The notes beneath the pieces are model-generated. The model was not told where the DNA came from and did no database searches. It worked only from the letters and a program-made list of their open reading frames with translations. Shown here piece by piece: positions 7,659-17,626 of a stretch of 64,000 bases of DNA (position 1 is its first letter; the number at the start of each line of letters is the position of its first letter). A program made the translations under genes and the position numbers. The stretch spans positions 1 to 64,000 of the forward strand of contig NZ_BDCF01000039.1 in NCBI RefSeq assembly GCF_001613365.1, read 5' to 3'. Source of the DNA: Nocardia xishanensis NBRC 101358. GTDB lineage: Bacteria > Actinomycetota > Actinomycetes > Mycobacteriales > Mycobacteriaceae.

Positions 7659-10600
7659 ATGCCGCTGCACATCCACCGGGCCGAGCGCGCCGACGCCCTG
7701 GCGGACGCGCTCGCCGAGCTGTTGGCGACACCGCAGCCGGATCCGTTCGCGGCGGAGATCGTCTCCGTGCCCGCCAAAGGCGTGGAGCGCTGGCTGACCC
7801 AGCGGTTGTCCGCGGTGCTCGGCGTCTCGGCGGGCCGCCGTGACGGTGTCGCGGCGAACATTCGATTCCCTTCCCCTTCGGCGCTGGTCGCCGAGGCGCT
7901 CGCGGCGAGCACCGGGATAGCGCAGGACGACGATCCGTGGTCGCCGCAGCGCACCGTGTGGGCGCTGCTCCGGGTGATCGACGCCGCGCTCGGCGAGCCG
8001 TGGTGCGCGGTGCTGGCGCGCCACCTCGGCGGCGCCGACCCCGCCGGCCGCGATCACCGGGTCGGCAGGCGCTATGCCACCGCGGCGCACCTGTCCGGGC
8101 TGTTCGATGGGTACGGCGCCCAGCGCCCCGCCCTGCTCACCGAATGGGCTGCGGGCGAAGACACCGACGGGGCAGGTCGCAGGGTGCCCGACGATCTGCT
8201 CTGGCAGCCGACGCTGTGGCGGCGGCTACGTGCCGAGATCGGCGCGCCGAGCCCCGCCGAACGGCTGGACGCGGCCTGCGCGCTGCTGCGCGCCGAACCC
8301 CATCTCGTCGAACTGCCACAACGACTTTCACTGTTCGGGATGACCCGGTTGCCCGCGGATCAGCTGGCCGTCCTCGACGCGCTCGGCCACGCGAGGGACG
8401 TGCACCTGTGGCTGGCGCACCCGAGCCCGGTCATGTGGTCGCGGATCGCGCAGTCGTCGGGGACGGTCTCGCGGGTGGACGACGCGTCGGGGCGATCGGT
8501 GCGTCATCCGCTGCTCGCCGGTCTCGCGCGTGATGTGCGCGAGTTGCAGCAGCGATTGTCCGGAACTGCCGCGCTGGGGTCCGATGCGCATATCTCGGGG
8601 GAGGGGCGTGGCGCGCGGATGGTCGCCTCCGGAGCGGAGCCGGGGCACGAGTCCGAACGGGCGGGTCGATCGAAAGACGTCGCGCCCGCGAGTAGCTCGG
8701 CTCCGTGGGAGCGCGGAGCGCCGCAGGCGACTTCGCTGCTGGCCGCGTTGCAGGCCGGCATTCGCGACGACGCATGGCCGCCCGCCGAACGCGTCCCCGC
8801 CGACGACAGCGTGCAAGTACACGCCTGCCACGGACCGGCCAGGCAGGTGGAGGTTCTGCGCGAATGCCTGCTCGGCCTGTTCGCGGCCGACCCGACGCTG
8901 GAACCGCGCGACGTGCTGATCATGTGTCCCGAGGTGGAGGCGTACGCGCCGCTGGTGCGTGCTGCCTTCGGCTCCCGCGCCGGCGCGGGGGAGCCGACGC
9001 CGGAGGCGGCCCATCCCGCGCACCTGCTGCGGGTCCGGCTGGCCGATCGCGGTCGCGGCGTGACCAATCCGCTGCTCGCGGTGATCGAGGTGCTGCTGGA
9101 GATGGCCGACGGGCGCGTCACCGTCACCCAGGTGCTCGATCTAGCCGCGTCCGAAACCGTCCGTCGTCGTTGCGGATTCGACGACGACGCGATCGAACGG
9201 CTGCGCGGCTGGGCGGCCGAATCTGGAGCGCGGTGGGCGATCGGACAGCGGCAGCGCCAGGCGTTCGGGCTGGCCGATTTCGCGCAGAACACACTGAACG
9301 GCGCGGTCGACCGGATCCTGCTCGGCGTGACCGCCGACGAATCCGCCGACGACTGGCTGGATCTCGCGCTGCCGCTGGACGACGTGGACAGCAACGACGT
9401 CGATCTGGCCGGCCGGTTCGCGGAGTTCATCGATCGGCTCGCGGTGTGTCTGCGCGATCTGCGCGGGCCGCGTCCCGCGCGCGAATGGACCGCCGTGCTC
9501 GGCCGCGCGCTCGACCTGCTCACCGATGTCCCCGAAAGTCAGGCGTGGGTGCGCACCGAGGCGCGCAGGGAGATCGCCTCGGCCACCGACCACGCGGGTG
9601 AGGTGCCGCTGCGCCTGGCCGATGTGGCGGTGCTGCTGTCGAGCAGGCTCGCCGCCCGGCCCACCCGCGCCAACTTCCGCACCGGCGAACTCACCGTCTG
9701 CACCATGGTCCCGATGCGGTCGGTACCGCACCGCGTCGTTGTGCTGCTCGGCCTGGACGACGACGTGTTCCCGCGCGCGGGCGGAGTGGATGGTGACGAC
9801 GTGCTCGCCCGCAATCCGCGGCTCGGCGAACGAGATCCGCGTAGCGAGGACCGGCAGCTGCTGCTGGACGCGGTCCTGGCCGCGCGCGAGAAGTTGCTGC
9901 TATTCCACACGGGCGCCGACCCGGTCAGCGGCGCGCACCGGCCGCCCGCGATCCCGGTCGCCGAACTGCTCGACGCGCTGCGCGCCCACGTCGGCGCGGC
10001 GGGAATGGACGCGGTGCTGACCCGCCACCCGCTGCAAGGCTTCGACCGCCGCAACTTTCACGCCGAGCGCCCCTTCAGCTTCGACACGGTCGCGCTGGCC
10101 GGTGCGCGGGCGGCGGGCCGCCCGCCCGAGCCGCGCCCGGCATTCCTGCCGGAACCGCTGCCAGCGCCGGAACCGTCGGACGTGGCGCTGGCCGACCTGA
10201 TGTCGTTCGCCGAACATCCGGTGCGCGCCTTCCTGTGGCAGCGGCTCGGCTTGCGGGTCCCCGAACACGAGGAGGACATCGCCGACCGGCTGCCCATCGA
10301 ACTCGACGGCCTCGCCAAATGGGAACTCGGCGAACGGATGCTCACCGCGCGGCTCACCGGCGCGGACGCGAACGCGCTGCGCGCCGCGGAATGGCGGCGC
10401 GGCAGCCTGCCGCCGTTCGGGCTCGGCGGTGCGGTGCTCGACGAGATCGAGCACACCGTGGACAAACTGGTGCGCGCTTCGCTGCCGGACTACGAGGGCC
10501 ACGCCAGGGCGGTCGATGTGGCGATCGATCTCGGCAACGGCCGCAGACTCACCGGCACGGTGCCGGAGGTGCGCGGAGAAACCCTGGTACGTACCACGTT

Positions 10601-11114
10601 TTCCCGCCTCGCGCCGAAACACCGGATCGCCGCCTGGGTCGCGCTGCTGGCGCTGGCGGCCACCGAGGACCGTTCCTGGCGGGCGGTGACCACCGGGCGC
10701 GGCCAATTCGGCCGTCCCGCATGGCGATCCGTGCTCACCGCGCCGGATGCGCCTGCCGCCGTTGCGGTCTTGCGCGAACTGGTGCGACTGCGGGACGCGG
10801 GCCTGTGCGAACCGCTCCCGATCGCGCCGACCGCGACGGCGGCCTACGCCGAGCGACGCTTCCGCGGCGCCACCGCGGAGGAGGCCTTCGCCGCGGCCGA
10901 ACGCGAATTCAACGGTGGCCCCAACGGTCCCGGCGCTTTCGGGGATCACACCGACCGCCACTTGCGCTACGTGTGGGGATCGGCGCCACGGCTGGAACAC
11001 CTGATGGACGCGCCCGCCCCGGCGGGCGAGCCGGGGGAGACCACCCGGTTCGGCGCGCTGGCGCGTCGCCTGTGGGCGCCGCTGCTGGGCGCGGAGAGCC
11101 AGGGGCAGCCGTGA
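7659..11114 (+). CDS. recC: Exodeoxyribonuclease V gamma subunit RecC
   Basis: This 1151-residue protein is the RecC subunit of the RecBCD helicase-nuclease, which grips the DNA fork and reads Chi-like sites during double-strand end processing. The N-terminus (MPLHIHRAERADAL, then VSVPAKGVERWLTQRL) and the segments IRFPSPSALVAEAL and RFRVSNPLLAVIEVLLE-like are family-typical. It is an inactivated helicase fold, so no intact Walker motifs are expected. ATG 7659 is used because it begins the conserved N-terminus. Residues around 310-350 are a Gly/Ala/Ser-rich insert of low complexity (8590-8720). recB follows after 142 nt and recD overlaps recB. Confidence 0.93.
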   Translation: MPLHIHRAERADALADALAELLATPQPDPFAAEIVSVPAKGVERWLTQRLSAVLGVSAGRRDGVAANIRFPSPSALVAEALAASTGIAQDDDPWSPQRTVWALLRVIDAALGEPWCAVLARHLGGADPAGRDHRVGRRYATAAHLSGLFDGYGAQRPALLTEWAAGEDTDGAGRRVPDDLLWQPTLWRRLRAEIGAPSPAERLDAACALLRAEPHLVELPQRLSLFGMTRLPADQLAVLDALGHARDVHLWLAHPSPVMWSRIAQSSGTVSRVDDASGRSVRHPLLAGLARDVRELQQRLSGTAALGSDAHISGEGRGARMVASGAEPGHESERAGRSKDVAPASSSAPWERGAPQATSLLAALQAGIRDDAWPPAERVPADDSVQVHACHGPARQVEVLRECLLGLFAADPTLEPRDVLIMCPEVEAYAPLVRAAFGSRAGAGEPTPEAAHPAHLLRVRLADRGRGVTNPLLAVIEVLLEMADGRVTVTQVLDLAASETVRRRCGFDDDAIERLRGWAAESGARWAIGQRQRQAFGLADFAQNTLNGAVDRILLGVTADESADDWLDLALPLDDVDSNDVDLAGRFAEFIDRLAVCLRDLRGPRPAREWTAVLGRALDLLTDVPESQAWVRTEARREIASATDHAGEVPLRLADVAVLLSSRLAARPTRANFRTGELTVCTMVPMRSVPHRVVVLLGLDDDVFPRAGGVDGDDVLARNPRLGERDPRSEDRQLLLDAVLAAREKLLLFHTGADPVSGAHRPPAIPVAELLDALRAHVGAAGMDAVLTRHPLQGFDRRNFHAERPFSFDTVALAGARAAGRPPEPRPAFLPEPLPAPEPSDVALADLMSFAEHPVRAFLWQRLGLRVPEHEEDIADRLPIELDGLAKWELGERMLTARLTGADANALRAAEWRRGSLPPFGLGGAVLDEIEHTVDKLVRASLPDYEGHARAVDVAIDLGNGRRLTGTVPEVRGETLVRTTFSRLAPKHRIAAWVALLALAATEDRSWRAVTTGRGQFGRPAWRSVLTAPDAPAAVAVLRELVRLRDAGLCEPLPIAPTATAAYAERRFRGATAEEAFAAAEREFNGGPNGPGAFGDHTDRHLRYVWGSAPRLEHLMDAPAPAGEPGETTRFGALARRLWAPLLGAESQGQP

Positions 11115-11256
11115 GCACGGTGTCATCCCTCGGAATTCGCATGCGCCCCGGCGTGTCTGCGAACCTACCGGCGGCGACGTGGTGCGATTTCTTCGGGCGT
11201 CCGTGCGACGCCCGGATCGGTGATGCGTGGTGGCAGGGCGAAAGGCGGTGCGTGGC

Positions 11257-14200
11257 ATGACAGTTGAAGACGCCGTTCTGGCCCCGGCGACGGACGCGAT
11301 CGCGCCGTTCGATCCGTACGGTCCGCTGCCCACCGGCACGACAGTTCTGGAAGCCAGCGCGGGCACCGGGAAGACGCACGCCATCGTCGGGCTCGCGGTG
11401 CGCTACGTGGCCGAAGCGGGCGTCGACATCGCCCAGCTGCTGCTGGTGACCTTCAGTAGGGCCGCGACGCAAGAGCTGCGCGAACGGGCTCGCGACAGGT
11501 TCGTCGCGGTGGCGACGGCGCTGACCGATCCCGTTGCCGCACAGGCTCATTCTGACGAGCTGGTGCGGCATCTGGCCGGCGCCGACGCCGCGGAGGTCGG
11601 GCGAAGGCGGGCCAGGCTGCTCGCCGCGCTCTCGGACTTCGACGCGGGCACCATCGCCACAACGCACAGTTTCTGTCAGCGCATGCTCGACGAACTCGGG
11701 CTGGCAGGCGAACACGATCCGGGCGCCCGCCTGGTCGAGTCGGTCGACGAGCTCGTCGGCACGGTCGCCGACGATCTCTATCTGCAGCGCTACGCGCGCG
11801 ACACGCCACCGTTGTCGCTGAAAGAGGCGCACACGCTCGCGCTGGCGGCGGTCCGCGACCGGCACGCCCGCCTCGTCCCGCGCGTCGACGGGCTCGCTGG
11901 CGAGCGCGTGGCCTTCGCCGAGGCGGTGCGCGCGGAGACCGAGCGTCGCAAACGCCTTGCGGGACTGCGCGATTTCGACGACCTGCTGGTGCTGCTGCAC
12001 GACGTGCTCGCCGATCCCGATCACGGCCCCCTCGCCTGCGCTCGCATTCGCGAGCGCTACCGGGTGGCGCTCGTCGACGAATTCCAGGACACCGACCCGC
12101 TCCAGTGGGACATCCTGCGCCGATCGTTCCACGGCGAGACGACCCTGGTGCTGGTCGGGGATCCCAAACAGGCCATCTACGCCTTCCGCGGCGCGGAGGT
12201 GCTCAGCTACCTGGACGCCGTCGGGCACGCCGACCGGCGCAGCGAGCTCACCACCAACTGGCGCAGCGACGCGGGACTGCTCGCCGCGCTGGAACGCGTC
12301 CAGGGCGGCGCGGCGCTCGGACATCCCGAGATCAGCGTCTATCCCGTCGCGGCGACGCGCCCGTGGTCGCGGTTGACCGGGCCCGCCGAATTCGTCACCC
12401 CGATGCGGGTGCGCTGCCTGCCGCGCACCGGCGCGGGCCCGCTGAACAAATCGGGGTTCCCGTCCGTGGGCCGCCAGCGCGCGAAGGTCGCCGACGACCT
12501 CGCCGCCGACATCGTGCGCCTGCTCGAATCCGGTGTGCGGGTGACCGTTCCGGCGCCGAAGGCGCGGACGGCATCCGATCGGCCGCGAGAAGATGTGGCG
12601 GACAACGAGAACGACGGAACTGTCCGACGTCCAGTCGGCCCGGGCGACATCGCCGTCCTGGTCCGCACGCGATCCCAGATCGACGTGGTACGCGCGGCGC
12701 TGGACCGGGTCGGCGTCGCCTCCGTGCTCGCCGGTGGCACAAGCGTTTTCGGCACGCCGAGCGCCACCGACTGGTTGTGGGTGCTGCGCGCGCTGGAACA
12801 ACCGCACCGCTCCGACCGCGTCCGCTTGGCCGCCTGCACGCCGATCCTTGGCTGCACCGCCGCCGACATCGACCGCGGCGGAGCCGATCTCGTCGGACGT
12901 GTGAGCGCGCAGCTGCGCGAGGCGGCTCGGCTGTTCGCCCGCGCGGGCTTCGCCGCCGTCTTCGAGAAGCTCTCCGCCGAGGCGGGGCTCGCGCCGCGGC
13001 TGCTCTCGATCGAGAACGGCGAACGCCAGCTCACCGACCTGCGGCACATCGCCCAGCTGCTGGACCAGGTCGCGCTGACCGAGGGACTCGGCCTGACCGC
13101 GCTGACCCGCTGGCTGGCCGACCAGGTGCGCGACCCCGCCGCGAGCGTCGTCGCCGACCGCTCCCGCAGGCTCGATCGCGACGCGGCGGCCGTGCAGATC
13201 GCCACCGTGCACGCCAGCAAGGGACTCGAATTCCCCATCGTCTACCTGCCTTTCGCGTGGGACAGCGCCAAGAACCCGTACCCGGCCACACTGCTGTTCC
13301 ACGATGACGACGGCGCGCGCGTGCTCGACGTGGGCGGTCAGGACGCCCAGGGTTACGCCGCGCGCAAGCTGCGCGGCGAAGCCGAGGAGGCGGGCGAGGA
13401 GCTGCGGCTGCTCTACGTCGCGCTGACCCGGGCCATGTGCCAGATCGTGGCCTGGTGGGCGCCCGCCATCACCACCGCGGCGGCGCCGCTGCACCGCATG
13501 ATCCTCGGCAGGCCCGACGGCGGGGGGACGGTGCCGGGACGGGCGGCGGTGCCCGCCGATCAACAGGCGGTGCCGATGCTGGCGGCGTGGGCGGCCGCCG
13601 CGCCGGAGGCGATCTCGGTGACCGCGGTCGCACCGCCCGAGGAGGTCGAGCCGCGCCGGGCGCGCACCGAACCGGTCATCGGCGATCTCGCGGCGGCTCG
13701 CTTCGACCGGGCCATGGACCAGCACTGGCGGCGCACCTCCTACTCCGCGCTCACCGCGGGCGCGCACGAGATGGCGCTGGACGCCGAGCCCGAGGACGAG
13801 CGCGGACCGGAGGACGAGCCGTCCGCGCCGCCGCCCGCCGCCGCCGAACCGGTCACCGCGGCCGCGCCGTCGCTGATGAACGACCTGCCCTACGGCGCGG
13901 AGTTCGGCACTCTGGTGCACGGCGTGCTGGAGCAGATCGATACCGACGCCGCGGACCTCGACACCGAGGTGCACGCCCGGTGCCGCGCCGCGGTCGAGGA
14001 GCTCATGGCGGAGATCGATCCCGCCGTGCTCGGCGCCGCGCTGCTCGCTGTGCTGCGCACCCCGCTCGGAATCGGTTGCCTGGCAGACATTTCCCGTCGC
14101 GATCGACTCCCCGAACTCGAGTTCGAACTGCCGCTGGCCGGCGGCGACGCTCCGGCCGCGAACGCGGCGACCTTGCGTGGCATCGCGGACCTGCTGCGCG

Positions 14201-14691
14201 CGCATCTGTCATCCGATGACGACCTGGTCTCCTACGCCGACCTGCTGGCGGGCTTGGACGACGTCCAGCTGCGCGGCTACCTCACCGGCAGCATCGACGC
14301 CGTGCTTCGCGTCGAGGATCCCTCGGGCACACCGCGTTTCGTCGTCGTCGACTACAAGACCAACCGCCTCGGCGCCGGCGACCTCACCGTCGACCACTAC
14401 ACCAGGGAGCGCATGACCGCCGAGATGCTGCGCTCGCACTATCCGCTCCAGGCGTTGCTGTATTCGGTCGCGTTGCACCGGTACCTGCGCTGGCGGTTGC
14501 CGGGTTACGACCCGGCCCGGCACTTGGGCGGCTGCCGCTACCTGTTCGTGCGCGGCATGGTCGGTCCCGGAACACCGCCCGGCCGAGGCGTTTTCGATTG
14601 GACGCCACCGGCCGCTCTGGTCACCGCGCTGTCCGACCTGCTCGCGGGCGAAACGGATCTGCTCGCGGGCGAAACGGGGGAGGCTCGATGA
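11257..14691 (+). CDS. recB: Exodeoxyribonuclease V beta subunit RecB
   Basis: This 1144-residue 3'-5' helicase/nuclease subunit of RecBCD has Walker A EASAGTGKTH near residue 30, Walker B DEFQDTD near 273, and helicase motif VHASKGLEFPIVYLPF near 650. The C-terminal nuclease domain has the VVDYKTN catalytic motif near 1029. ATG 11257 is favoured over GTG 11248 because AAAGG at 11242 is better spaced. The end carries a tandem duplication encoding LLAGETD then LLAGETG (14638-14679). The stop overlaps the recD start as ATGA. Confidence 0.95.
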   Translation: MTVEDAVLAPATDAIAPFDPYGPLPTGTTVLEASAGTGKTHAIVGLAVRYVAEAGVDIAQLLLVTFSRAATQELRERARDRFVAVATALTDPVAAQAHSDELVRHLAGADAAEVGRRRARLLAALSDFDAGTIATTHSFCQRMLDELGLAGEHDPGARLVESVDELVGTVADDLYLQRYARDTPPLSLKEAHTLALAAVRDRHARLVPRVDGLAGERVAFAEAVRAETERRKRLAGLRDFDDLLVLLHDVLADPDHGPLACARIRERYRVALVDEFQDTDPLQWDILRRSFHGETTLVLVGDPKQAIYAFRGAEVLSYLDAVGHADRRSELTTNWRSDAGLLAALERVQGGAALGHPEISVYPVAATRPWSRLTGPAEFVTPMRVRCLPRTGAGPLNKSGFPSVGRQRAKVADDLAADIVRLLESGVRVTVPAPKARTASDRPREDVADNENDGTVRRPVGPGDIAVLVRTRSQIDVVRAALDRVGVASVLAGGTSVFGTPSATDWLWVLRALEQPHRSDRVRLAACTPILGCTAADIDRGGADLVGRVSAQLREAARLFARAGFAAVFEKLSAEAGLAPRLLSIENGERQLTDLRHIAQLLDQVALTEGLGLTALTRWLADQVRDPAASVVADRSRRLDRDAAAVQIATVHASKGLEFPIVYLPFAWDSAKNPYPATLLFHDDDGARVLDVGGQDAQGYAARKLRGEAEEAGEELRLLYVALTRAMCQIVAWWAPAITTAAAPLHRMILGRPDGGGTVPGRAAVPADQQAVPMLAAWAAAAPEAISVTAVAPPEEVEPRRARTEPVIGDLAAARFDRAMDQHWRRTSYSALTAGAHEMALDAEPEDERGPEDEPSAPPPAAAEPVTAAAPSLMNDLPYGAEFGTLVHGVLEQIDTDAADLDTEVHARCRAAVEELMAEIDPAVLGAALLAVLRTPLGIGCLADISRRDRLPELEFELPLAGGDAPAANAATLRGIADLLRAHLSSDDDLVSYADLLAGLDDVQLRGYLTGSIDAVLRVEDPSGTPRFVVVDYKTNRLGAGDLTVDHYTRERMTAEMLRSHYPLQALLYSVALHRYLRWRLPGYDPARHLGGCRYLFVRGMVGPGTPPGRGVFDWTPPAALVTALSDLLAGETDLLAGETGEAR

Positions 14692-16586
14692 CGTCGATTC
14701 AGCTGGCGCAGCGCGGCACCGGACTGCTGCGGGTCTTCAACGAGGCAGGGGTGTTGTCCGCGGCGGACGTGCACGTCGCGGTGCGGCTCGGGCGGCTCGG
14801 GCGAGAGGAATCCGAAGAAGTGCTGTTCGCGGCGGCCTTGGCCGTGCGGGCGGTACGCTCCGGCTCGGTCTGCCTCGAGCTGAACCGGATGCGCGAGATA
14901 GGTGTCGACGCCGACGAGGACTGGGACGCGGGCGCGGGCGTCGATCCGGCGACCCTGCCGTGGCCGGACATCGACGCGGTGACGGCGGCGCTGCGGGTCA
15001 GCCCGCTGGTATGTGGCGGACCGGCCGGACCGCTGTGTCCGCTGCGGCTGGTGCCGCCCGAGCGCGGTGACGACTCCGGCCACCTGCTCTACCTGGACCG
15101 CTACTACCAGCAGGAACAGACCATCCGCCGGGTGCTCACCGAACGCGCCGCTGGCCATCCGAAAGTCGACGTCGCGGTGGTGCGCCGGGAATTGGACCGG
15201 CTCTTCGACAGCCCGCTCGGCGAGGGCCCGGACCGCCAGCGCCTCGCCGCCGCGCTGGCCGCCACGCACTGGACCACCGTGGTGGCGGGCGGCCCCGGCA
15301 CCGGCAAGACGCACACCATCGCCAGGGTGCTGGCGCTGCTGGAGGCGCACCGCAAAGCGAATCCCAAGGCTGCCGCGCTGCGCATCGCGCTCGCCGCGCC
15401 GACCGGCAAGGCGGCCGCGCGGCTCCAGGAGGCGGTTCGTGAGCAGGCGGACGATCTCGGTCTGCCCGAGCTGACGGCCGCCACTCTGCACCGGCTGCTC
15501 GGCTGGCAGCGCGGCCGCCGCACCCGGTTCAAGTACCACGAGTTCAACCGCCTGCCTTACGACGTGATCGTGGTCGACGAGACCTCCATGGTGTCGCTCA
15601 CCATGATGAGCAGCCTGCTGGCCGCGTTGCGCCCCGACACGCGCTTGGTCCTGGTGGGCGACCCGGACCAGCTCGCCTCGGTGGACGCGGGCGCCGTGCT
15701 CGCCGACCTGGTCGCCGGACCCGTTGCCGGCGAGCCTAATCCGGTGCTCGACGAGATCATCAGCGCGGATTTTGCTGCGCGGGAACACGATACGGAAGCG
15801 CTCACAACCTTGGAGCGAACGAGGCTGCGCGGCGGCATCGTCCGGCTCACCAGGGGGCGGCGCTTCGGCGGGCGGATCGCCGATCTGGCCGTCGCGGTGC
15901 GGGCCGGGGACGCCGACGCGGCCCTGGAGTTGCTGCGTGCGGGCGGTCCGGAGCTGTCGCTGTGCGCGCCGGAGGACACGGCCCCGGTGCGCGGGGACGT
16001 GGTCCGGGCGGCGCACGCGGTCACCGACGCGGCGCTGGAGGGCGATGCGGCGGGCGCGCTGATCGCGTTGGAATCGCACCGGCTGCTGTGCGCGCATCGG
16101 CAGGGTCCGTTCGGTGTCGAGCGCTGGGATCGGATGGCCGCGGACTGGGCGGCCGCCTCCGGCGCGGGAACCGACACGCACTACGCGGCCTGGTATCCGG
16201 GCCAGCCGCTGCTGGTCACTGCCAACGATCACGAGGCCCGCATCTACAACGGCGACACCGGCGTCATCGTCCGCCTGCCGGACGGGTCGCTGCGCGCCGC
16301 GCTCCAGCGCGGCAGCGAACCGTATCTGGTGCATCCCACCCAATTCCCCGCGGTGGTCACGGTTTTCGCCATGACCATCCACCGCAGCCAGGGCAGTCAG
16401 TACGACACGGTCTCGGTGGTGTTGCCTGAACCCGAATCCACACTGCTCACTAGGGAATTGCTCTACACCGCGATCACGAGAGCGCGCAAGCACGTGCGCA
16501 TCATCGGCACCGACGACGCCATCCGCGCTGCCGTGGCGCGCCGCGTGCTGCGGGCCAGCGGGCTCTCCCGCCGCGCGGCTCGCTGA
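14688..16586 (+). CDS. recD: Exodeoxyribonuclease V alpha subunit RecD
   Basis: This 632-residue 5'-3' helicase subunit of RecBCD has Walker A GGPGTGKTH near residue 201, motif II VDETSMVSLTMM near 297, and C-terminal helicase motifs MTIHRSQGSQYDTV and YTAITRARKHV. ATG 14688 overlaps the recB stop (ATGA), and GGGGGAGG lies just before it. Residues around 350-385 are an extended linker containing a Gly- and Glu-rich insertion compared with compact RecD proteins. It completes a recC-recB-recD operon of about 9 kb. Confidence 0.95.
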   Translation: MTSIQLAQRGTGLLRVFNEAGVLSAADVHVAVRLGRLGREESEEVLFAAALAVRAVRSGSVCLELNRMREIGVDADEDWDAGAGVDPATLPWPDIDAVTAALRVSPLVCGGPAGPLCPLRLVPPERGDDSGHLLYLDRYYQQEQTIRRVLTERAAGHPKVDVAVVRRELDRLFDSPLGEGPDRQRLAAALAATHWTTVVAGGPGTGKTHTIARVLALLEAHRKANPKAAALRIALAAPTGKAAARLQEAVREQADDLGLPELTAATLHRLLGWQRGRRTRFKYHEFNRLPYDVIVVDETSMVSLTMMSSLLAALRPDTRLVLVGDPDQLASVDAGAVLADLVAGPVAGEPNPVLDEIISADFAAREHDTEALTTLERTRLRGGIVRLTRGRRFGGRIADLAVAVRAGDADAALELLRAGGPELSLCAPEDTAPVRGDVVRAAHAVTDAALEGDAAGALIALESHRLLCAHRQGPFGVERWDRMAADWAAASGAGTDTHYAAWYPGQPLLVTANDHEARIYNGDTGVIVRLPDGSLRAALQRGSEPYLVHPTQFPAVVTVFAMTIHRSQGSQYDTVSVVLPEPESTLLTRELLYTAITRARKHVRIIGTDDAIRAAVARRVLRASGLSRRAAR

Positions 16587-16619
16587 CCGGCGCTGTTACG
16601 CCGACCGCTGCGGTCTGGC

Positions 16620-16695
16620 CGAAGAGGTAAGGCCGTTGCGAGGCGCTGCGTTGGTGCGAGGCGCTGCACCTCGAAACATGCGGTCTCGCAACGAA
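16620..16695. other. Direct and inverted short repeats after recD
   Basis: GCGAGGCGCTGC occurs twice in direct orientation, at 16637 and 16655. GTTGCGAG (16634) is matched by CTCGCAAC (16685), allowing a long-range hairpin, and GGTGC/GCACC form a smaller one inside. The stretch lies between convergent recD and the amidohydrolase gene and may act as a weak terminator. Confidence 0.35.
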
Positions 16696-16701
16696 ACCGA
16701 G

Positions 16702-17583
16702 TCAGCTGACCGCGAAAAGCTCGGCGGCGTTGCGGTAGCAGACCTGACGCAGCCAGTCGGTGCCGAGCTCGAGGCGCTCCAAGGCATGGATGGCGTGGCC
16801 GTAGCTGTAGGGGATGTTGGGGAAATCGCTGCCGAACAGGATGCGCTCGCCGAACTCGCGCAACCGTCCGTGCTCGGCGACGGGGAACGGCGAGTCGGCC
16901 TCGCTGAAATCGGTCCACACCATGGTGGTATCGAGGTAGACGCCTGCGTGCCGCTGTGCCAGGTCGAGGAATTCCGAGTACTCCGGCGTGCCCATGTGGG
17001 CGACGATCAGCCGCAGGCGCGGAAACCGTTGCAGGAGTTCGGCGATCGGCTCGGGGCCGGTGAAGCGGCCGGGAGCGGGCCCGGAGCCGCAGTGGATCAG
17101 CGCCGGGATCCCGGCGTCCTCGAGCAGCCCCCAGACCGGGGTGAGCAGCGGGTCGCCTGGCGGGAAGTCACCGACCTGGATGTGCACTTTGAAGACGCGC
17201 GCACCGCGGTCGAGTGCGGTCGCGACGTAGCCGGCCGCGCCGGGTTCGGGGTAGAAGGTGGCGGTGTGCAGGCAGTCGGGGGTGCGGGCGGCGAACTCGG
17301 CGGTCCAGTCGTTCAACCACGCGGCCATCTCCGGCTTGTGCGGGTACACCAGCGAGGTGAACGCGCGAATGCCGAAGTCGCGCAACGTCTTCAGGCGCAC
17401 CTGCTCGTCTTCGCGGTACGCGATCGGCCAGCTGCGTCCGGTCAGGGGGCCCACCGAGTCGAAGTACGACCACACCTTGCTGAGCACCCGCTCCGGCATG
17501 AAATGGGTGTGCACGTCGATGATTCCGGGCAGGTCGAGCCGTGCGCGGAAATCGGCCAGGTAAGCGTTGTCGTCGTCGATCAC
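16702..17583 (-). CDS. Amidohydrolase 2 family metal-dependent hydrolase
   Basis: This 293-residue TIM-barrel hydrolase/decarboxylase-type protein shows the N-terminal metal motif DVHTHF near residue 24, a mid-barrel His in ALIHCGSG, HMGTPEY near 200, and the C-terminal FGSDFPN. These are diagnostic of the aminocarboxymuconate semialdehyde decarboxylase-like branch. The start is GTG 17583, preceded by GAAGGA at good spacing. It lies 43 nt after the nucleoside hydrolase stop on the same strand, so the two are likely co-transcribed. Substrate unknown. Confidence 0.85.
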   Translation of the reverse strand: MIDDDNAYLADFRARLDLPGIIDVHTHFMPERVLSKVWSYFDSVGPLTGRSWPIAYREDEQVRLKTLRDFGIRAFTSLVYPHKPEMAAWLNDWTAEFAARTPDCLHTATFYPEPGAAGYVATALDRGARVFKVHIQVGDFPPGDPLLTPVWGLLEDAGIPALIHCGSGPAPGRFTGPEPIAELLQRFPRLRLIVAHMGTPEYSEFLDLAQRHAGVYLDTTMVWTDFSEADSPFPVAEHGRLREFGERILFGSDFPNIPYSYGHAIHALERLELGTDWLRQVCYRNAAELFAVS

Positions 17584-17626
17584 CGAGGGTCCTTCGTCGG
17601 CCGGAATGGAGCGGGGAGAGCGTGCG

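Noticed and set aside
7525..7797. Short plus-strand frame starting at the end of dispersed repeat copy 1
   Set aside because: It overlaps the recC start and has no coding character beyond a few codons; kept only as a possible leader frame in the finding on recC.
8581..8720. Intragenic copy of the dispersed repeat in recC
   Set aside because: The segment shares only short GC-rich words with the repeat and no alignable core, so it is treated as low-complexity sequence.
10909..14205. Very long antisense open frame across recB
   Set aside because: It is a shadow of the recB coding frame in GC-rich DNA; the translation is Arg/Gly/His-rich with no domain, while recB on the other strand has all helicase and nuclease motifs.
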